From the NCBI RefSeq assembly GCF_029946515.1, contig NZ_JARZHH010000011.1:62001-126000 (forward strand): a stretch of 64,000 nt of DNA, read 5' to 3'. This document shows positions 59,562 through 64,000 of this stretch, one piece after another (the first letter of the stretch is position 1; each line of letters starts with the position of its first letter). Below the pieces are notes generated by a model. The model was not told the origin of the DNA. It saw only the letters and a program-made list of their open reading frames with translations, and ran no database searches. This DNA comes from Polyangium sp. 6x1. GTDB taxonomy: Bacteria; Myxococcota_A; Polyangia; Polyangiales; Polyangiaceae. The position numbers and the translations under genes are program-made.

Positions 59562-60530
59562 CGTGCGAAGCCGCTGCATGAGGTGATCGAGCTGGGGCAT
59601 GTCGAGCCCCTGCTCACGGCCGAGCTCGCGGATGCTGTCGCCCATCGCGAGGTGCTGGCCGTGGAGCTTCGCGCCAAAGTGGCGCTCGACGAAGCGCACG
59701 GTCTCGGGGGCGAGGCGGCGCGCGAGGGCCACGCCGGGCTTGAGGGTGTACGGACCGACGAACCGCGTGAGCACGTGCGCCCACGGCGCGACCTTGCCGA
59801 GTTTTTTCGCGAGGCCGTCGCACTCCTTGGCGGCCGCGAGCGCGGTGTCGAGCAGGTCCTTGTCGTGGAGCACGCCGTCGATGCCGCGGCCCGCGTCGAT
59901 CGCCGCGATGAGCGGAAAAAACGAGACCGTGCTGGCGGCGTCGAGCGAGGCGACGTCGCGCTCGAAGCGCGTGGGCAAGCCGCCGTTCGTGAGGCGACGG
60001 GCGAGGACCTCGAGCGTGTCGCGGGACATCGAGTGCGCCGGGCCCGAGGCGTCGTCGTCGAGCAGCGTCGAGGCGATGCCGGTCGACCAGTACCGAACGA
60101 CGCCGCGATCGTCGACGTCGTCGACGTACCCCGCGACGCCGGGCATGGCGCTGACGGCGCGCCGCCCGATCGCCTTCTCCAGCGAGGAGAGCTGCGGCGG
60201 CAGGGCGGGCGTGAGCACGACGAGCGGCACGGCGGGGCCCTTGCGCAGCGCCTCGGCGAGCGCGTCGTCCTGGTTCTGGCGGAGCTCGTCGAGCTGATCG
60301 AAGCGCACCGCGAGGAGGACGAGCGTCGCGTCGTCGGGGATCTGCTCGATGCGGCGCGGCTCTGCGATGACGTCGCGACGCTTCTCCCCGTTCACCTGCT
60401 CGACGACGAACGAGTACGTCTCGGCGAGGCGCGAGGGCCGGACGACGAACGAAACCTGAACGCCCGCCGCGGCGAGGCGTACGCCATAGATGCGCCCGAG
60501 CGCGCCTGCTCCGAAGACGATCACGTGCAT
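59556..60530 (-). CDS. Ketopantoate reductase (ApbA/PanE)-like protein
   Basis: 324 residues. The N-terminal nucleotide-binding motif is VIVFGAGALGRIYGVRLAAAG, and the conserved VVLTPALPPQLSSLEKAIG stretch follows the first domain. The helical C-terminal domain contains DAASTVSFFPLIAAIDAGRG. Known PanE enzymes reduce ketopantoate with NADPH, but many family members use other substrates, and the C-terminal catalytic Lys/Glu pair cannot be assigned by eye. It is the last gene of a leftward group of four, 44 bases after dtd. Confidence 0.75.
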   Translation of the reverse strand: MHVIVFGAGALGRIYGVRLAAAGVQVSFVVRPSRLAETYSFVVEQVNGEKRRDVIAEPRRIEQIPDDATLVLLAVRFDQLDELRQNQDDALAEALRKGPAVPLVVLTPALPPQLSSLEKAIGRRAVSAMPGVAGYVDDVDDRGVVRYWSTGIASTLLDDDASGPAHSMSRDTLEVLARRLTNGGLPTRFERDVASLDAASTVSFFPLIAAIDAGRGIDGVLHDKDLLDTALAAAKECDGLAKKLGKVAPWAHVLTRFVGPYTLKPGVALARRLAPETVRFVERHFGAKLHGQHLAMGDSIRELGREQGLDMPQLDHLMQRLRTS

Positions 60531-60574
60531 GGTGAGCGGTTACGTACCGCCGCGCGTGGCGCCTGGGAAGTCGG

Positions 60575-61024
60575 TCAGAACAGGCGACGCGAGTCGACGA
60601 GGATCGTGACGGGTCCGTCGTTCTCGACGAACACGCGCATGTCCGCGCGGAAGCGCCCGGTCTCGACCGGGACGCCACTCTTGCGAGCGGCCTCGACGAA
60701 GCGATCGTAGAGCGCCTCGGCGCCCGCGGGCTCCATCGCGCCGTCGAAGCTCGGGCGCAGGCCCCGACGCACGTCGCCGAAGACCGTGAACTGGCTGATG
60801 ACGAGCAGGCCCCCGCCGACGTCGGCGAGCGCGCGGGTCATCTTGCCGCTCTCGTCGGGAAAGACGCGGAGGCCGAGGACCTTGCTCACCACGTAGTCGA
60901 GGTCGGCCTGCGCGTCGCCCTTCTCGGCGCCGACGAACGCGACGAGGCCCTGGCCGATGCGGCCCGTGACCTCGCCGTTCACTTCGACGCGGGCCGAGAG
61001 AGCGCGCTGCACGACCGCGCGCAT
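60575..61024 (-). CDS. dtd: D-aminoacyl-tRNA deacylase
   Basis: 149 residues, full length. It removes D-amino acids or glycine wrongly loaded on tRNA. The start MRAVVQRALSARVEVNGE, the catalytic SQFTVFGDVRRGLRPSF (SQFTLx block) and the Gly-Pro trans/cis motif NDGPVTILVDS are diagnostic. It follows the cysteine-triplet protein gene after seven bases and so is probably co-translated with it. Confidence 0.96.
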   Translation of the reverse strand: MRAVVQRALSARVEVNGEVTGRIGQGLVAFVGAEKGDAQADLDYVVSKVLGLRVFPDESGKMTRALADVGGGLLVISQFTVFGDVRRGLRPSFDGAMEPAGAEALYDRFVEAARKSGVPVETGRFRADMRVFVENDGPVTILVDSRRLF

Positions 61025-61031
61025 CGCTCGA

Positions 61032-61448
61032 TCAGCCGAGGCCGAGCTCGCGCGTGAGGCGGCTCGTGATCGCGAAGTACGTGCTGCGGTCGTAGGGCTT
61101 GTTCAGGATGTGGAAGTCCTTGCGAACGAGCCCGACGCAGCCGAAGCAGTACGTGCACTCGGTGCAGTCGACGGAGCGGACGACGTAGGAGCACTGGGTG
61201 CAGCGCTCGCACGCGACGCAGTGGTTGCAGCGCACGAGGTCGCGCGAGCCGCGGCAATGCGTGCTGTCCGAGCAGCGCTGCGAGTCGACGCAGTAGTGGC
61301 AACGCGCGAGCGCCTTCGAGTTCTTGCAGAACGTGCAGTCGACGCAGCGCTCGCAGCCTACACACTGCACACAGCGCTCGTTCTCGGTGCGGGACTCGTG
61401 GGCCTGGAAGAGCTTGCGCAGCTCGGCCTCGAACTCGGCTTTGTTCAT
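61032..61448 (-). CDS. Cysteine-triplet repeat protein
   Basis: 138 residues with 19 cysteines. From residue 26 to 107 every third residue is Cys (19 times), Ser (44, 56, 62, 68, 92), Leu (47, 71, 107) or Val (89), without exception over 28 triplets. A 24-residue super-repeat is also visible (26-49, 50-73, 74-97). The flanks are a short helix with FEAELRKLFQAHES and a C-terminal tail LTRELGLG. There is no signal peptide, so it is cytoplasmic and reduced; metal or iron-sulphur binding or a stacked-coil fold are possible. I know no function. It overlaps the upstream gene (ATGA) and lies seven bases before dtd. Confidence 0.85.
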   Translation of the reverse strand: MNKAEFEAELRKLFQAHESRTENERCVQCVGCERCVDCTFCKNSKALARCHYCVDSQRCSDSTHCRGSRDLVRCNHCVACERCTQCSYVVRSVDCTECTYCFGCVGLVRKDFHILNKPYDRSTYFAITSRLTRELGLG

Positions 61449-62062
61449 TGGGCGGACTGGTTCTGCGTGTCGGGCCTGCCGCTCACCTGCCTGCGGAGCT
61501 GCGCGGCGGCGTCGCGGGTGGACTCGTCTTCGGCAAACTCCTCGATGCGGCGCAGGCGCGACTCGAGCACGGCGCGGCGCTTCGGCAGCTCGCCGACGAG
61601 GAGCGACGAGAGCGAGGAGAGCGCCTCACGCACGCGACCCTCGTCGCTGTGCTCGAGGAGCTTCAGGTGCACGTCTTGATCGTCGGGGAAGTTGAAGCCG
61701 GCGCCGAGGAACTCGTTCGCGGCCTTCGTGATGTGCGGTCGCCCCTCGGCGCCGAGGAGCTTCGACAGGAGCCGCTGGCGCTCCGTGGCGCGAGGATCGC
61801 TCTGCGGAGGCGGCGCGAGCACGATGCGGCCCGGCTTCGGTGTCGAGTCGCGGCCGTTCTTGCCGCTCTTGCCGCCCTCGGGCTCGGGGTCCCGGCGCGG
61901 CGCGAAGAGCGCCTCGAGCGCGGCGCGATGCTCCTTCGCGACGCGGCTGTCCTGTTGGGTCGTGTTGTTCCGGCTCGTCGCGCCGGCCTTCGGCGCCCGC
62001 GCGAACGGCGCGAGCTCGGGGTTGTGCCAGACCTTGGTCTCGTCTTTCCGCATCCGCCGCAT
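61445..62062 (-). CDS. Hypothetical protein, first gene of the dtd operon
   Basis: 205 residues from the ATG at 62062, with AAGGA upstream. The first half is basic and low-complexity, with a possible disordered region (about 15-85). The second half is helical (RQRLLSKLLGAEGRPHITKA, VREALSSLSSLLVGELPKRR, AVLESRLRRIEEFAED) and may form a coiled coil. No family recognised. Its stop overlaps the ATG of the cysteine-triplet protein (61445-61448), so the two are likely made together. Confidence 0.72.
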   Translation of the reverse strand: MRRMRKDETKVWHNPELAPFARAPKAGATSRNNTTQQDSRVAKEHRAALEALFAPRRDPEPEGGKSGKNGRDSTPKPGRIVLAPPPQSDPRATERQRLLSKLLGAEGRPHITKAANEFLGAGFNFPDDQDVHLKLLEHSDEGRVREALSSLSSLLVGELPKRRAVLESRLRRIEEFAEDESTRDAAAQLRRQVSGRPDTQNQSAQ

Positions 62063-62542
62063 AAATTCGTCCTTGCTGCCGCCGGAGGGAGATGGCTGGG
62101 CAGTGCTCGCGGTTCTTGGTCCCGGGACTCATGAGCCCGGAGGCAACGTTCATGCTCGACGTCCGCGCGTCGTTTCGTGCGCGTGCTCCGTGGCACTCGC
62201 TCGCTCACGCGCGGGCTCGCCGTGCGGCGCTACCCTTCTGGTTCTCCAAGAACGCTCGTCTGCTTCGAGCCGACCTTTCCCCCGGTGCGGGCCAACTGCG
62301 CGGGCGCCTCGGTTGGACTCTGCCCGCCGCCGTCCGAGCGACGGGACGTGCCATGAACGAGGGCGACGTCCGCGCCATCGAGGCGCGCTTGGCGCCGCGA
62401 TGGGTGCCCCATCTCTACCACAGGGACCTGTGGAAGCCTCAGAAAATTAGGCCCGCGCACCCACCCCATGACACAACGCGAGACACCGGCGTACCCAGCG
62501 TCCCCCGCATGGACGGATGGGCGTCGGTGGAGAGCACGACAC
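62063..62542. other. Divergent intergenic region, no convincing gene
   Basis: 480 bases between the leftward dtd group and the rightward peptidase gene. Open frames exist on both strands but give Arg/Pro/His-biased translations without ribosome-binding sites. I saw no repeat, strong hairpin or clear promoter. Confidence 0.5.
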
Positions 62543-64000
62543 ATGGTCAGCGGTCGTTACGGTCGGATCAGGCGTAGGGTTGCGTCCACGCTCGCGGCGG
62601 TGTTGACGCTCGCGGCGCCCTTCGCCTTCGGCGAGGCGTTCGCAGAGGAAGCGGCGGCGCCGAAGGCGGCGGAGCCCGCGAAGGCAGAGGCGCCCGCGAA
62701 GACGGAGAAGGCGCCCGAGGAGCCCAAGAAAACCGCCGCTGCGCCGAAGAAACGCAAGAGCCGCCGCAAGGCCCCGCCGAAGCGCATGGTGCAGGCCGAG
62801 CCGAAGACGGCCGAGGCCCCGAACAAGGCCGCGTCGACGAAGGCCAAGCCCGAGCCTGCCACGAAGCCCGCCACGCACGACAAGGGCGCGACCACGACCG
62901 CGAGCACGAAAACCGCGGCCGCGAAGAAGTCCGACGGCGCGACCACGACCGCGAGCACGAAGACCGCGGCCGCGAAGAAGTCCGACGGCGCGACCACGAC
63001 CGCGAGTGTGAAGAGCACGGCGCCGGCGGGGAGCACGAAGACCGCGAGCGTGAAGAAGACCGAGGGCGCCGCAGGCGTGTCGCGCTCGAAGAAGGCGTCG
63101 ACGCGGACGCCGAGCAAGAAGCGCAAGGGCACGAAGAAAGCCGAAGCCGAGACGGATCGCCCACCCTGCTTCGCGCCCGCGATCTCGATCGATCGGAACG
63201 GCCTCGAAGGCGAGACGTTCTCGCTCGTCGACTGCAAGGGCAAGGTGCTCGACGAGGCCCGCGAGAAGCTCAGCGTGCTCGCACGGCCCTGGGGCACGCC
63301 GCGGCCCGAGCTCCCGAAGGCGAAGAAACCCGAACCGCGCACGGCAAAGCAGGAGAAGCCGGGCTCGGCCAAGGGCAAGGAAGGCAAGGAGAAGGCGGCG
63401 ACGCCGGCGCTCGCATCCCAGGAGATCGCGCCGAACGTGCGTCTGCTGGATCCGGGGCTCCTGTCGAGGGTCGAGGCGATCGCGAAGCATTTCCCGGGCA
63501 AGGGGATCTCGCTCGTGAGCGGCTACCGCCCGAAGAGCCGGGGCAGCTTGCACCAGAGCGCGCGCGCGCTCGACCTGCGCGTCACGGGCGTGTCGAACGA
63601 GGAGGTCGTCGCGTTCTGCAAGACGATCGCGGACACCGGCTGCGGCTACTACCCGAACAGCTCGTTCGTCCACGTGGACGTGCGCACGCCGGGGACGGGC
63701 TCGGTGACCTGGATCGACGCGTCGGGCCCGGGAGAAACGCCGCGCTACGTGAGCGAGTGGCCGCCGCCGCCCGAGCCCGCGGACGCGCAAGCGACGTCGC
63801 CCGTCGCCGCCGTGGACGAGGCGATGGAGCAGCAGGGCAAGGACGCGCCGGCCTCGAAGGAACAACCCGCGGCGAAGGAACAACCGGCGCCGAAGGAACA
63901 GTCCGCGGCGAAGGAACAACCCGCGGCGCAGGCGCAGCCGCCCACGAACCCCACGGCGCAGCCGCCGGCGGAAAAGGACGAAGATCCGAAGGAAGCCGAC
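62543..64000 (+). CDS. Exported DUF882/M15-type peptidase with Lys/Ala-rich linkers (C-terminus outside window)
   Basis: About 486 residues are visible from the ATG at 62543 (GGAGAG eight bases upstream); the frame is open at 64000. A signal peptide (IRRRVASTLAAVLTLAAP, cleavage near AFA-E) is followed by about 170 residues of Lys/Ala/Thr/Pro-rich sequence containing 17-residue tandem repeats. The folded domain (about 310-415) has the LAS-peptidase/YcbK layout: SGYRPKSRGSLHQSARALDLR with the zinc His and Asp, and SSFVHVDVR with the second zinc His. Family members cleave or bind peptidoglycan peptides. The C-terminal part is again low-complexity (repeated KEQPAA). It is probably a periplasmic cell-wall enzyme tethered by flexible basic arms. 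Confidence 0.85.
   Translation, partial: MVSGRYGRIRRRVASTLAAVLTLAAPFAFGEAFAEEAAAPKAAEPAKAEAPAKTEKAPEEPKKTAAAPKKRKSRRKAPPKRMVQAEPKTAEAPNKAASTKAKPEPATKPATHDKGATTTASTKTAAAKKSDGATTTASTKTAAAKKSDGATTTASVKSTAPAGSTKTASVKKTEGAAGVSRSKKASTRTPSKKRKGTKKAEAETDRPPCFAPAISIDRNGLEGETFSLVDCKGKVLDEAREKLSVLARPWGTPRPELPKAKKPEPRTAKQEKPGSAKGKEGKEKAATPALASQEIAPNVRLLDPGLLSRVEAIAKHFPGKGISLVSGYRPKSRGSLHQSARALDLRVTGVSNEEVVAFCKTIADTGCGYYPNSSFVHVDVRTPGTGSVTWIDASGPGETPRYVSEWPPPPEPADAQATSPVAAVDEAMEQQGKDAPASKEQPAAKEQPAPKEQSAAKEQPAAQAQPPTNPTAQPPAEKDEDPKEAD
62885..63009 (+). repeat. 51-bp tandem repeat inside the peptidase gene
   Basis: Units at 62885-62935 and 62936-62986 are almost identical, followed by a partial third copy to about 63009. 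Each encodes the 17 residues GATTTASTKTAAAKKSD. The repeat keeps the frame, so copy number could vary without breaking the gene. Confidence 0.85.

Noticed and set aside
62092-62577. 161-codon open frame on the + strand before the peptidase gene
   Set aside because: Composition is unlike neighbouring proteins, there is no ribosome-binding site, and it overlaps the well-supported start of the peptidase in another frame.

Overview
This window is very GC-rich: codon third positions are almost all G or C, and the strand opposite nearly every gene stays open by chance. The gene content suggests a myxobacterium, most likely from the Polyangiales/Sorangium side of the Myxococcota. The clues are a Ser/Thr kinase fused to an AAA ATPase and TPR-like repeats, a GAF/PAS hybrid histidine kinase, many TPR proteins and small lipoproteins, and multi-haem-motif lipoproteins next to DUF1501-like proteins. 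This is inferred from gene types; there is no rRNA or other phylogenetic marker to confirm it. I saw no tRNA, rRNA, CRISPR array, insertion sequence or prophage.

Layout. 1-9 kb: a HelD/UvrD-type helicase (its C-terminus lies outside the window), a SulP transporter, a GHMP sugar kinase, a ddl + zinc-dehydrogenase pair, and small secreted or redox proteins. 9-14.6 kb: a large hybrid histidine kinase, a PlsC-type acyltransferase and gatB. 14.7-21.7 kb: a tight respiratory complex I operon nuoABCDGHI, read leftwards from a good sigma70-like promoter. It has no nuoE, nuoF or nuoJ-N, and its NuoH is strongly enlarged. 21.8-24.1 kb: a TPR-like protein and a TonB-like protein. 24.2-29.2 kb: a three-gene molybdenum hydroxylase operon. 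Its iron-sulphur subunit is fused to an isopropylmalate-synthase-type TIM barrel, and its FAD subunit carries the extra cysteines known from 4-hydroxybenzoyl-CoA reductase. 29.2-34.5 kb: a repeat-bearing intergenic region and uncharacterised membrane or TPR proteins. 34.6-42 kb: the kinase-ATPase-TPR regulator, an alcohol dehydrogenase, purA, an LptF/G-like membrane protein and tatA. 42-47 kb: a very long S41/CtpA-type protease, a TerB-like protein and hemD. 48.2-52.8 kb: a four-gene exported operon of lipoproteins with CxxCH motifs plus a Tat-exported DUF1501-like protein. 53-64 kb: a large TPR protein, a CopD/HemJ-like protein, tldD, an OmpR-type regulator with a degenerate receiver and overlapping pdxA, a four-gene operon with dtd and a remarkable cysteine-triplet protein, and a lysine-rich DUF882-type peptidase running off the right edge.

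The two strongest candidates for undescribed biology are the molybdoenzyme operon at 24.2-29.2 kb (fusion of an acyl-CoA-condensing-type barrel with the [2Fe-2S] subunit) and the protein at 61.0-61.4 kb, in which every third residue over 82 residues is Cys, Ser, Leu or Val. The NuoH insertions come next: about 140 residues inside the quinone-site loop, and an EF-hand-like periplasmic loop flanked by two cysteines.
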